Notes: generated by a model from the letters alone, not told the origin. A stretch of 27,500 nucleotides of DNA from Stramonita haemastoma (GCA_030674155.1 CM060334.1:29641334-29668833); one strand, 5' to 3'. Counted from the first letter of the stretch, positions 1-8,985 are shown. Numbers and translations are program-made.

Positions 1-153
1 TATTTTCGTTGTTCTCTCTTTGTCTATCTCTGTGTCTGTCTCCCTCTGTCTCTTACTTTCTCCCAGTGTATATCTGTCTGTCTCCCGGATTATGTCTGTC
101 TGTCTCTCTGTTTCCCTATCTCTGCCTGCTGCCTGCCTGCCTGTCTGCCTGCA

Positions 154-202
<49 letters not shown>

Positions 203-362
203 TCTGTTCTGTCTGTCTCTGTCTTCTCTCTCTCTCTCTTCTCTCTCTCTCCTCTCTCTCTCTTCTCTCTCTCTCTCTCTCTCTCTCCTCCTCTCCCTCC
301 TCCTCCTCCCTCTCCCTCTCCCTCTCTCATCCCCCCCTACCCCTCCCTCTGTCTTTCTCCCC
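1..362. repeat. Pyrimidine-rich SSR block (CTGT/CT/CCT)
   Basis: The plus strand is almost purely pyrimidine, apart from the G of CTGT units. A (CTGT)n array runs roughly 153-201, (CT)n roughly 217-300, and CCT/CCCT-rich sequence continues to about 350. Both long frames across it (SLSLSL and VCLSVCLS peptides) are translated repeat. The block ends directly in front of a splice-acceptor-like TGTGCAG at 371-377. Confidence 0.95.
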
Positions 363-377
363 GTGTGTCTTGTGCAG

Positions 378-600
378 CAGCACAGCAGCAGCGCAATACT
401 CGACACTGTCGCTCTAATTCCTGGTGCCTGGTGTGCAAAGTGGGCGACCTTTGGCCAGGGCACATGGCCACTGGGCCACACACGGTGGTGACAAGCCCCC
501 CTTCAAAGGCCCCACCTATACCGCCGCTTCACACACTGCTCACTGCTCACTGCATAGGCTCAAAGGGCAAGAAACCAAGCATTTGTGCTCGCTGTGTGTG
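378..600 (+). other. Exon-like unique segment (weak candidate)
   Basis: Unique, GC-moderate sequence follows a 360-bp pyrimidine tract and a TGTGCAG acceptor-like site. One plus frame stays open from the acceptor to about 600 with mixed composition (for example the run LVCKVGDLWPGHMATG). A second plus frame is open to a stop near 491. No family was recognised. Two open frames and an acceptor formed by an SSR make chance a serious explanation. It could equally be plain intergenic DNA. Confidence 0.15.
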
Positions 601-605
601 TGTGT

Positions 606-627
606 GGGGGGGGGGGGGGGGGGGGGG
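606..627 (+). repeat. Poly(G) run, 22 G
   Basis: An uninterrupted run of 22 G follows a short (TG)n, and further G-rich sequence continues to about 695. A run this long is a possible G-quadruplex former and also a site where sequencing length is unreliable. Confidence 0.95.
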
Positions 628-719
628 AGGGGGGAGGTTAGAAGGTTGGAAGTGGATTGGGGTGGGTGAGGGTCTGGAGAGAGGGGGGAGGCAGTTGTGT
701 GTTGTGTGTTTGTGCTTGA

Positions 720-772
<53 letters not shown>

Positions 773-823
773 TATATAATAATATATATATAATAATATA
801 ATATATATATATAAAATATATAA
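720..823. repeat. (AC)n array joined to a TA-rich tract
   Basis: A perfect (AC)25 spans 721-770 and runs straight into ATTATATAAT-type alternating AT sequence to about 823. The minus-strand cysteine/valine frames here are repeat translations. Confidence 0.95.
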
Positions 824-1011
824 AACGACAGAGACAAGGCGAGAACATATATACATGCATGTATGTATGTACATAAGTGCGAGTGAGTTCTGGAATAAAA
901 CCAGCAGTAAAGAGTAACATAAAACAAAATCCTAGCAACACTACAAAAGACCGCATGTCATTATTCTCCAGGCCCACCCCCTCCCGTTATTTTCGCCATG
1001 CATATTGTATA
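824..1011. other. Unique AT-rich segment, no gene seen
   Basis: Ordinary AT-rich sequence with a short (ATGT)n at about 857-872. No splice-bounded frame, RNA gene or transposon end was recognised. Confidence 0.6.
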
Positions 1012-1042
<31 letters not shown>

Positions 1043-1048
1043 ACACAC
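1012..1048. repeat. C17 run joined to (AC)10
   Basis: Seventeen C (1012-1028) are followed at once by a short (AC)n to 1048. A related A-then-G homopolymer pair (A8 then G12) lies at 1133-1152. Confidence 0.95.
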
Positions 1049-1349
1049 TCCCCTTACATCCAATAATACCATTTGCCATTTCTTTCTTCACACTCAAGTC
1101 CATGTTATTTACCTTTTTTGTCTCTTTGAAGGAAAAAAAAGGGGGGGGGGGGCTGGGGGGTGTTAGCGCAAGCACCATCAAGTTGAAAAAGCGCGTTGCC
1201 TGTGTTTAGGACAAAAGTTATTGTCTTGTTTATAGCTCCGTGCATCTATGTTTTGACTGTGAAATTTGCCCCGCGAGAGTCAAGGCGAATAATTTCCTTC
1301 TTTGCCAGAAACTGTCGTTTCCATCTGGAACAGCATTTACACAACATTA

Positions 1350-1620
1350 AAAGAAAGACGGAAAAAGAAAAAGAGAGAGACGACAGACAAGACAGAGAGG
1401 AGAGGAGGGAGTCAAATAGCTAGACAGACACCAAAAGAGAGAGATAGAAGAGGGGGAGGGAGGAGAGAGGCAGAGGGAGATACAGACAGACAGATAGTGA
1501 AAGAAAGGGAGAGACAGAGAAAGCAATAATGGAGAAGACAAAAAAAAAAAACATGTCGCGGCAGAGAAAGTGGAGGAAAGGGGAATAAAAAAAGAAAAAA
1601 GAAAAAAAACACCCACAAAA
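1350..1620. repeat. Purine-rich imperfect GA/GACA tract
   Basis: The plus strand is about 270 bp of mainly A and G with scattered GACAGACA units and A runs near 1541-1551 and 1588-1610. Minus-strand frames rich in S, F and L are by-products of this composition. Such tracts can form triplex DNA. Confidence 0.9.
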
Positions 1621-1811
1621 AGAGAAATAAACTTCACGTGTTTTTTTCCGGTAAAACGACGATGAAAGGTATGAACAATATGGACGTTAAGTTAAGGAAA
1701 CAATCTTGAACATGGCCGCTGCGGGGGAAAGGAAGGATCAGACAAGACGTTTAACACAAGCTTGCTACCAGCTGCAAAAACTGTTAGAGGCCACGAATCT
1801 CGTTTGTTCTT
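1621..1811. other. Unique segment before the minisatellite, no gene seen
   Basis: Non-repetitive sequence containing CACGTG at about 1636-1641. No convincing exon or element end was found. Confidence 0.5.
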
Positions 1812-2378
1812 CGGCATCAGGGGGTCTGATCTCACTGTCTCTGACCAAGGATCTCTAATTTGGCATCAGGTCTGATCTACAGTCTCTGACCAGGATCTCA
1901 TTTTTCTGTGGCATCAGGTTTCTCACAGTCTCTGACCAGGATCTTTTTTGGCATCAGGTCTGATCTCACAGTCTCTGACCAAGGATCATTTTTTTGGCAT
2001 CAGGTCTGATCTCACATCAGTCTCTGACCAAGGATCTTTTTTTTTGGCATCAGGTCTGATCTCAAATCTCTGACCAAGGATCATTTTTTTGGCACCAGGT
2101 CTGATCTCTACAGTCTCTGACCAAGGATCTTTTCTTTTTGGCACAGGTCTGATCTCATAATCTCTGACCAAGGATCTTTGTTTTTGCACAGGTCTGATCT
2201 CACAGTCTCTGACCAAGGATCTTTCTTTTTGGCACCAGGTCTGATCTCAGTCTCTGAACCAATGGATCTTTTCTTGGCATCAGGTCTGATCTCACAGTTC
2301 TGACCAAGTGTCTCAGGGGGGGGGGTATGGCATCAGGATCTGATCTCTAATCGGTTCATCAGTCTCTGCTTATACCGA
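1812..2378. repeat. GATC-bordered minisatellite, 12 copies of ~46 bp
   Basis: Twelve monomers begin with GGCATCAG or a close variant at about 1813, 1862, 1910, 1950, 1996, 2046, 2091, 2140, 2186, 2231, 2276 and 2329. Spacing is 40-53 bp, usually 45-49. In order, each unit carries a T-rich spacer, GGCATCAGGTCTGATCTCA, CAGTCTCTGACCAAG and GATC. The third unit lacks the CTGAT step and is only 40 bp. Copies differ mostly by small indels. On the minus strand one frame covers about five units (1986-2216) as a 15-residue repeat (DPWSET, EIRP, AKKK), but indels switch the frame, so a protein is unlikely. Diverged monomer-like sequence continues to about 2570. Confidence 0.93.
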
Positions 2379-2568
2379 CAAGGGAAGAGGGGGGCGGAAA
2401 CTGCAGTCTGAGATCAGTCTCTGGCAAGGTCTCAGATGCTCCTGCACATCACTCAGTCAGGATCGTCATTGAATTTGTTCTCTGGCAGGAAGCATCTGAT
2501 GCTCATCTGATCGTTCAGGCATGGATCTATTTGTCTCGGCTAACAGTCTCGCTATAACCGACAATAGA
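2361..2568 (+). repeat. Diverged flank of the minisatellite with a 25-bp direct repeat
   Basis: The segment at 2361-2386 (AGTCTCTGCTTATACCGACA then AGGGAA) recurs at 2544-2568 (CAGTCTCGCTATAACCGACA then ATAGAA). Between them lie CTGAGATCAGTCTCTGG and other monomer-like words. The area looks like decayed monomers or a second copy of the array edge. Confidence 0.6.
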
Positions 2569-2570
2569 AA

Positions 2571-2637
2571 AGAAATGAGAGAGAGAGGAAGAGAGACACT
2601 GAGAGAGAAGAGTGGAACAGAGACAAAGAGAAGAAAT

Positions 2638-2705
<68 letters not shown>

Positions 2706-2716
2706 ACACACACACT
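2571..2716. repeat. GA-rich lead-in and (AC)n array
   Basis: GA-rich sequence (2571-2636) is followed by an (AC)n of about 65 bp (2639-2703) and a one-base phase shift (ACCAC), ending near 2716. Confidence 0.95.
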
Positions 2717-3215
2717 ATAAAAACCAGAAACAAAAGATAAACAGCAAAAACAAGAAGAAAAGACGCCACGCTCAACGACGCATATCGTGTAGTGTCCCAT
2801 TTCGCCCCTGTGCACTACACCCCAACATCCACCCCCCACACCCCACCCCACAACCCCACCCTCACCCACCTCACCCTTACCCTTCCAGCCTGCGGCGCGC
2901 TCTCATTCATATTTCACTTGTGTCATTTTCCCTCCATAATGGAACGGCAGGACCTGCAAAACTGGAACCAGACGCACATATTCCCCCCGTTGCAAAATTC
3001 ACGCTGTTGCTTTTCTGCTGCGTAAAGCTCGGCTGAATCGATTTCTGATAAACCCCCTGAACGGGTTTTCTGTGACATTAAAGGCGGTTTTTAACAGCCA
3101 CGGTTAATGACGTGGGGACGACGAGAACGGTTTAAAAAGGGTTCTGGCGGGTTTTTGTTAGTATTATAGGGGGCTGTTGTATGCGCTTTGGTTTTGTTTT
3201 CTCCGGCATGATGTC
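2717..3215. other. Unique segment, no gene seen
   Basis: Mixed sequence: CCACC-rich at 2820-2880 and unique after that. Short frames exist on both strands, but none has convincing splice borders or recognisable protein content. No SINE box or tRNA was seen. Confidence 0.5.
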
Positions 3216-3219
3216 ATTT

Positions 3220-3264
3220 AATGGGGGAGTGAGTAGGGGTGGGGGGGTAGGGGGGGGGGGGGAA
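3220..3264 (+). repeat. G-rich tract
   Basis: Runs of 3-11 G separated by single A or T, a strong G-quadruplex pattern. A C16 run lies at 3387-3402 and another G-rich tract at 3481-3508, next to the SINE-like element. Confidence 0.9.
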
Positions 3265-3386
3265 AGGGAGACGGAATGGATGATTGTTCGTACAAGAGAA
3301 GTAGAAAAAAAGCTGTAATGCATTATGTAAGTACAAGAACAAAAAAGGGATTCAAAATAGCATCTTGAAACGAAACGAGATGCACA

Positions 3387-3411
3387 CCCCCCCCCCCCCC
3401 CCAAAAAAAAA
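3387..3411 (+). repeat. C16 followed by A9
   Basis: Sixteen C then nine A, uninterrupted. It resembles the other homopolymer pairs in the window (A8/G12 at 1133, T/G at 8154). Confidence 0.95.
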
Positions 3412-3506
3412 GGAACTACAAAAAAAAGTTCATTATTTGTAACTGTAAGTGAAGGGGAATTTGAACTATGTACACCATTGGGTGGGGTGAGGGGTGGGGG
3501 GGGGGG

Positions 3507-3820
3507 GGTAGCTCATTGATCAGAGCACTCGCTTTCCCCCAGCCAATTTTAAGCAGCATCGAGCGTGGTTACCAATCGGATGGGTGACCGTTTGCGCGCC
3601 TTGGCTTTAGTACAGTCCCCCAGTTTACCCAGCTGTTAATGGGTACTACCTTGCTTGCCTCCTCTTTGGGGTCAGGGAAGGTAAGGCAGCGAAGGAGAGG
3701 AGATGGGGGCCACCCTTAATATGCTGGCCTCTGAAGAAGCAGCTGATGTCTCTGATGCCTCGCTCTCCTACGACCACATAGGTTATGAGATGCCTTTACC
3801 TTTTTTATTTTTACACTCAA
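3507..3820 (+). mobile_element. SINE-like retroelement with pol III-type head
   Basis: The head has a tRNA-type A box (TAGCTCATTGATCAGAGCAC, 3509-3528). At 3550-3590 comes a segment close to the internal promoter of 5S rRNA (TTAAGCAGCATCGAG, then GGTTACC..GGATGGGTGACCG, matching the GGTTAGTACTTGGATGGG-type box C). The same stretch could instead be a decayed tRNA B box (GGTT..AATC). The body contains TACCCAgctgttaaTGGGTA (3626-3645), a 6-bp inverted repeat of a kind I associate with molluscan SINE bodies. A GGGCCACCCT-containing 3' part and a TTTTTTATTTTTACACTC tail end at a (GA)n array. Length is about 310 bp. There is no coding capacity, so it would move through a LINE partner. Target-site duplications were not identified. 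Confidence 0.6.
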
Positions 3821-3837
3821 AGAGAGAGAGAGAGAGG

Positions 3838-3900
<63 letters not shown>

Positions 3901-3905
3901 GAAGC
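3821..3905. repeat. (GA)n array after the SINE-like element
   Basis: About 85 bp of AG repeat with single-base phase shifts (GGGAG, GAGGAG). It abuts the putative SINE tail and may have seeded from it. A short CT patch follows at 3945-3967. Confidence 0.95.
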
Positions 3906-4056
3906 GTAGAGAAGTAGAGAACTTTGATGTGGAAGGGGTGGCTGCTCTCTCTCTGTCTCTCTCTCTCAATGTCACGCAATTTTGTAAACATCACCATAAT
4001 TTTTTTCTGGTCTAATAATATCTCTTTTGAGTGAAGAGACACGAAAGAAAAGCATT

Positions 4057-4118
4057 AAGACAGACAGACAGGCAGGCAGGCAAGCAGGCAAGCAAGCAGG
4101 CACGCAGGACAGACAGAC

Positions 4119-4172
<54 letters not shown>

Positions 4173-4310
4173 TGATAGATAGATAGATAGATAGATAGAT
4201 GGTAGGTAGGTAGGTAGGTAGGTAGGTAGGTAGATAGATAGATGGTCTGGCAGGCAGGCAGGTAGGTAGGTGGGTGGGTGGATGGACGGATGGATGGATG
4301 GATGCATGGA
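4057..4310. repeat. Compound tetranucleotide array (CAGA, CAGG, GATA, GGTA, GGAT)
   Basis: Successive blocks are (CAGA)n from about 4057, (CAGG)/(CAAG)n to about 4108, CAGA, (GATA)n at 4119-4200 with one break at 4171-4174, (GGTA)n at 4201-4232, CAGG/GGTA/GGTG at 4248-4280 and GGAT at 4281-4310. Neighbouring blocks differ by single substitutions, as expected if point changes in one tetramer were amplified stepwise. Confidence 0.95.
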
Positions 4311-4319
4311 TCACAATAT

Positions 4320-4415
<96 letters not shown>
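4320..4415. repeat. Perfect (CA)n array, ~95 bp
   Basis: An uninterrupted CA dinucleotide from about 4321 to 4415, one of the longest pure dinucleotide tracts in the window. Potential Z-DNA former. It directly continues the compound tetranucleotide array. Confidence 0.97.
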
Positions 4416-4418
<3 letters not shown>

Positions 4419-4735
4419 AACATAATATCCTCACAAATAAAGCTCATTTCCACTCATAATTCATGAATTTTGTTACGAAAAGGCCAGCAGCGACAACAGC
4501 CCGAAAACGGAACACAGTTAAGAAATAAATAATACAAGCTTTTAAAACATCAATTAAAACGAACAGAGCTTAAGAATTCTTCCCCCCAAAACCAGAAAAA
4601 GAAGAAAACCCGAATTACAATACACCCACCCTCCCTCCTCAAACCCCCACCCCACCTCCTTCCCCCCACCTCTCCCTGACTTCCATTTGCTTCCACACTT
4701 TACACTGGAAACAATAATTCTAACTCAACAGACAA
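4416..4735. other. Unique AT-rich segment with two short palindromes
   Basis: No gene seen. It holds AATTCATGAATT (4458-4469) and AAGAATTCTT (4572-4581), both perfect palindromes, and AATAAA words near 4435 and 4525 without an obvious upstream gene. C-rich sequence occupies 4620-4680. Confidence 0.5.
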
Positions 4736-4835
4736 CTGAAAGAAAGCAGGGATAGGGGAAGGAGGGGAGAAGAGGAGGAGAAGAAAGGGGGGAGGGTAGA
4801 AGAGAGAAGAGAGAGAGAGAAGGAGGGAGGAGAGG

Positions 4836-4889
<54 letters not shown>

Positions 4890-4906
4890 TGGAGATGGAG
4901 AGAGAG
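4736..4906. repeat. Purine tract dominated by (GA)n
   Basis: AG-rich imperfect repeat with the purest stretch at about 4840-4890. Minus-strand serine/leucine frames over it are translated repeat. More G-rich purine sequence follows at 5008-5100. Confidence 0.93.
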
Positions 4907-5100
4907 AGGAGGGTTTTAAGTGAAAACAGTAAGAAGAAGCGAAGCACGCAACAAGCATGCAAAAGAGAGTGGCATCAAGTCTGTGAGAGACACAGTAGAG
5001 AATTAGATGCAAGGGAGGGGGGGAGTGGGGAGGAGAGGGGGGGGGGAGGGAAGAAGAGAAAGCAAAGGTGGGGGAGGGGGGGAGGGGATCGGAAGGCGGA

Positions 5101-5195
5101 GTCCCCAAGGAGCACGTGATTAGCGCACGACCATTACGCTGTCGTGCCGTGCAGGCATGCGCGCGCAGCAGGCGGTTCCAGCAAAAGCAGATTCT
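5101..5195. other. CpG-rich unique segment with CACGTG
   Basis: A short stretch rich in CG dinucleotides, with the E-box-type palindrome CACGTG at 5113-5118 and GCGCGC near 5160. It is the one locally CpG-dense non-repeat piece in this part of the window, but with no transcript evidence a promoter call would be speculation. Confidence 0.3.
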
Positions 5196-5276
5196 GGCAT
5201 GCAGCAAGCAGCAAGCAGCAAGCAACAGCAGCAGCAGCACAGCAGCAGTAGTAGTAGTAGTAAGCAGGAGAAGAAG
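5196..5276 (+). repeat. AGCAAGC/CAG/TAG trinucleotide array
   Basis: A CAGCAAG heptamer is repeated three times and followed by (CAG)n, (TAG)n and GAAGAA. It translates as poly-S, poly-Q or poly-A depending on frame. No start, stop or splice context supports coding. Confidence 0.85.
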
Positions 5277-5477
5277 AAGAGCAAAGAGGGGGGAGGGTAG
5301 GATGGGGGAGGGGGGGGGGGTTGTTCTGAGAGTCGTATAGAGGTAAGGGGGGGAGTTGACTTAGGAAAGGAATGACAGTGCCAGTTATTGTCAGTCTCTC
5401 TCATTGACTGGTTGAGGGGCTTGGCATCGCTAGGGCTGATTTATTTTATTCCTGCGCAATCCTTTTTAGCTGTGGTT

Positions 5478-5680
<203 letters not shown>

Positions 5681-5920
5681 TTGACTTTCTCTGTTTTATC
5701 CTCTCTTTATTGTTAATGTCAACAACAACGAAGGGAATAACTGTGGAGAGATTGAGCATGCATTTGTACAAAAGCGTTAAAAAGGCGAGGCGAATGTGTA
5801 ACAAAGTGTTAATGTGGATGTGTGTTGTCGCTATTGTCTTGTACACAAAACCTCCCCTTAGCTTTCTAAGGGGCTAGATGGCCTTTATGAATAAATATCG
5901 GAATCATAATCTACGTTTTT
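5681..5920. other. Unique segment, no gene seen
   Basis: Non-repetitive sequence between two SSR blocks. The cysteine/valine-rich frame entering from the GT array carries on through it by chance (133 residues in total). No splice-bounded or recognisable product. Confidence 0.4.
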
Positions 5921-5989
5921 CTGTCTGTCTCTGTTGCCTCTGTCTCTGTCTGTCTGTCTCTGTCTCTTCCTGTCTCTCTGTTCTCTCTG

Positions 5990-6055
<66 letters not shown>

Positions 6056-6190
6056 CGCAGGCGTGCGCGCGTATGCATATGTTTGCGTGCGCGCGTGCGT
6101 GCATTCGTTTAACGTGCGTGCGTGCGTGCGTGTGCGTGCGTGGTGCGTGCGTGCGTGCGTGCGTGGTGTGTGTGTGTGTGTGTGTGTGTT
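5921..6190. repeat. CT array followed by GTGC/GTGCGT and GT arrays
   Basis: TCTG/CT sequence leads to a pure (CT)n at about 5995-6051, then alternating purine-pyrimidine (GTGC)n with GCGCGC at 6060-6165 and (GT)n to 6189. The GC-containing alternating part is the most Z-DNA-prone type of sequence. Confidence 0.95.
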
Positions 6191-6357
6191 ACGCAGTGCA
6201 ATGTAGAAATGAGAGTGTTTAAGGTGGGGGACAAACGCGAAAAAAAACTCCAGTAACCGCCAGAGAAAGAAAAATGTGTGCACAGTCTGAAAGTGCGCCA
6301 GGTACAGTGCTGTTAAATGGTTTGTTTGTTTTTTTAATACAAAAGGAAAACAAACAT

Positions 6358-6360
<3 letters not shown>

Positions 6361-6440
<80 letters not shown>

Positions 6441-6454
6441 GTGTGTGTGTGTGG
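6361..6454. repeat. (GT)n array, left arm of an inverted pair
   Basis: About 80 bp of pure GT plus two phase-shifted pieces. It is complementary to the (CA)n at 6518-6572, about 65 bp downstream. Confidence 0.97.
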
Positions 6455-6514
6455 TGTATGGTTTCCTAATCATTTTTTTTATGAAGTTCCACAAATAAAC
6501 TGGTATGAAATTAT

Positions 6515-6517
<3 letters not shown>

Positions 6518-6575
<58 letters not shown>

Positions 6576-6629
6576 ACAGAGACAGACAGAGAGAGAGAGA
6601 GAACACACACACACAGAGCAAGAGAGACG

Positions 6630-6661
<32 letters not shown>

Positions 6662-6693
6662 GAGAGAGGAGAGAGAGAGAGAGAGAGAGAGAG
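6518..6693. repeat. (CA)n then GACA/(GA)n array
   Basis: Pure CA at 6518-6572, then GAGACAGACA units, a short CA at 6603-6615, and GA with GGAGAG phase shifts to 6693. Confidence 0.96.
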
Positions 6694-6837
6694 CATGCTA
6701 CACGTTCTTTTCCCCCAGAGAAATTGGAGAAATTCAGAGTGTATATTGAGAATGTGTATGACAGTTGTGCTTGTGATGCGTGCCAGATTCGTTGTAGTAT
6801 GGCCGGTATGTCTGGTTTCTTATGGCAGGATCTCACT

Positions 6838-7030
6838 CTATTTGTCTGTCTCTTTGTATGTCTGTCTCCCTGCCTGTCTGTCTTTGTCTCTGTCTCTCTC
6901 TATTTCTTCTTCATCCTCTTCTTCTTCTTTTTGTTCTTCTTCATTATCAGGCATCATAATCATCATCAGCATCGTCGCTTTCTTCTTTTCATCATTATTT
7001 TCATCATCATCATCATCATCATCATCAATG
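6838..7030 (+). repeat. TCTG/TTC/(ATC)n pyrimidine-rich block
   Basis: TCTGTC units (6843-6900), TTCTTC units (6905-6950) and ATC trinucleotides (6955-7027) succeed each other. Minus-strand frames give poly-D/E/M peptides of no significance. Confidence 0.9.
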
Positions 7031-7725
7031 TTATAATTTTCTCCTCCTCCTTTTCTTTTCGGGCTCTGTGTAGAGTAGCCTACTTGCCTATCAGTGCAGT
7101 AACTACCAACTACTACTACTACACAAGGAGCTAAACCACTGTCTTTATCATCCTCATTCCAAGAAGCAAAACAATTCACCCCCCCCCACCCCCCACCCCC
7201 CATCTCACCCTCCCCCACCCCCCTTATTATTCACCTCTCCCACCATCCTCAACATAAAATAATACACAATTTCTCCCGTTTCCTGCCTAGTAGCACTCGG
7301 AGCTGACGATTATTCCCATGTTTACTCAGAGTATTCTCGCCACCCGGCTCTTTTATGTATACCTAGGCTCTATCTATCTAGATCTATCTATCTGTCTGTC
7401 TATACCCTCTGGCTGTAGTTCTCCTCTACTTGCCCGTACTGCACAGCCGGTTAACAATATTTCATCATGAGCCGCATACCAGACGAAAATAACCCCGTCT
7501 GCAAAATCCCAGGCGCTACAACAAAGACTGAACAACGGAAAGATAGGCCAAGCATGCAAACATGAAAGACAGACAGAGAGAAAGACACAGATATACAGAA
7601 ATGTCTTTCCTGTGGTTTTCTAGGTGGCACCATGAAGCTATAGCAGTAAAGTGAGGTTACTTAAAATACCTGACTTCGATATGACGAGGCCTGTAGATAA
7701 AGTCTAAATCCCAGCTATTTCTGCG
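7031..7725. other. Long mostly unique segment, no gene seen
   Basis: C-rich sequence at 7176-7225 and a short ATCT/GTCT patch at 7370-7400; the rest is unique. Minus-strand frames of about 60 residues (7374-7633) lack clear splice borders and resemble no family I recognise. Confidence 0.45.
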
Positions 7726-7746
7726 GTGTATGTATGTATGTATGTA
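7724..7746 (+). repeat. (GTAT)n short array
   Basis: Five GTAT units. The same motif recurs as a longer array at 10535-10587. Confidence 0.9.
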
Positions 7747-7850
7747 ACTGGTAAACACAATGCCAGTTTCCTCACTCCCTCACGGTGCAGAATGACTTCA
7801 AACTGTGCCAAGTTTTCGTCAAAAACGCGTCATACTCGAGTTTTTTTTTT

Positions 7851-8148
7851 CTGTGACGTCATGTCAGAAGAACTATCTGCAGATCTATGTGATTCGCTCG
7901 TGTGCAGTATTATATTTGCGAGATGTTTTGATATTGTCTCTGTCTGTCGGGCAGAAGCAGTGTGGGGGTGGTGGTAATGGAGAGGGAAGGGGGGAGGGTG
8001 GTGGTGGTGGGAAAGAGTACCAAGTGAAGGTAGACCCAAAGAATGTAAGTGTGTGTATGGTTGTCATGAGTCTGAAAAAGCTGCCTTCTCTTCCTGTGCA
8101 CCAAGACATATCGAGCAGCGTTAACATTTTAATCTTTTGACGTCACAG
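7851..8148. promoter_or_regulatory. Pair of TGACGTCA (CRE-type) octamers in inverted context
   Basis: TGACGTCA, the palindromic consensus bound by CREB/ATF bZIP factors, occurs at 7854-7861 and 8138-8145. The flanks extend the match: CTGTGACGTCA at 7851-7861 is the exact reverse complement of TGACGTCACAG at 8138-8148. The interval between them has a G-rich patch (7963-8010) and otherwise unique sequence. Regulatory use is inference, since no transcription start can be placed. Confidence 0.35.
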
Positions 8149-8153
8149 ATAAC

Positions 8154-8181
8154 TTTTTTTTTTTTTTTTTTGGGGGGGGGT
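8154..8181 (+). repeat. T18 followed by G10
   Basis: An adjacent pair of homopolymer runs, followed at 8243-8281 by a (GT)n array. Confidence 0.93.
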
Positions 8182-8242
8182 TGTGCGTGACTTTGGGTGT
8201 CTGTGAAGTTAATCTAACAATGAATAGATGATGATGATGATC

Positions 8243-8244
8243 GG

Positions 8245-8281
<37 letters not shown>
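8243..8281. repeat. (GT)n array
   Basis: About 38 bp of pure GT following short GAT units (8228-8240). Confidence 0.96.
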
Positions 8282-8285
<4 letters not shown>

Positions 8286-8433
8286 TCTTTTTTAAATACT
8301 TTTACCTGTGCAAGATGGTAGACCATTTGTGAAGATTCCTGCACCTTTATCATGTGTCAAAATAAGTGCACGCTATTTAATGCATACATTCCACTGTTCG
8401 TGTCTGTGTGTGCGCGCGCGTTGGAGAGGGAGA

Positions 8434-8464
8434 GAGAGAGGGAGACAGACAGACAGATAGACGC

Positions 8465-8531
<67 letters not shown>

Positions 8532-8564
8532 TCACTCACTCACACACGCACGCACAACACCACA

Positions 8565-8606
<42 letters not shown>

Positions 8607-8614
8607 TCACTCAC

Positions 8615-8646
<32 letters not shown>

Positions 8647-8822
8647 CAGCACACACACATCACAATACAGGGAGACAGACAAAGGTAGAAAGACAAATTA
8701 TACAAAGGGAAAGACAGACAAACAGACACACAACAAAGAGAGGCAGAGACAGAAAGCAACACACAAACACACACACACACCCACACACACACACACACAC
8801 ACTAACACACACACACACACAC

Positions 8823-8874
<52 letters not shown>

Positions 8875-8985
8875 CACACCACAACCACACACAACACAAC
8901 ACACAACCACATCAACAACATCACAACACAACCACACACACAACAACACACACACAAACAACACACACACCCACACCACACCACA

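Noticed and set aside
1812..2378. CRISPR-like array
   Set aside because: Tandem monomers have no unique spacers, and the context is eukaryotic.
3540..3600. A 5S rRNA gene
   Set aside because: Only the internal promoter part resembles 5S. The flanking 5' and 3' parts of the ~120-nt molecule are missing.
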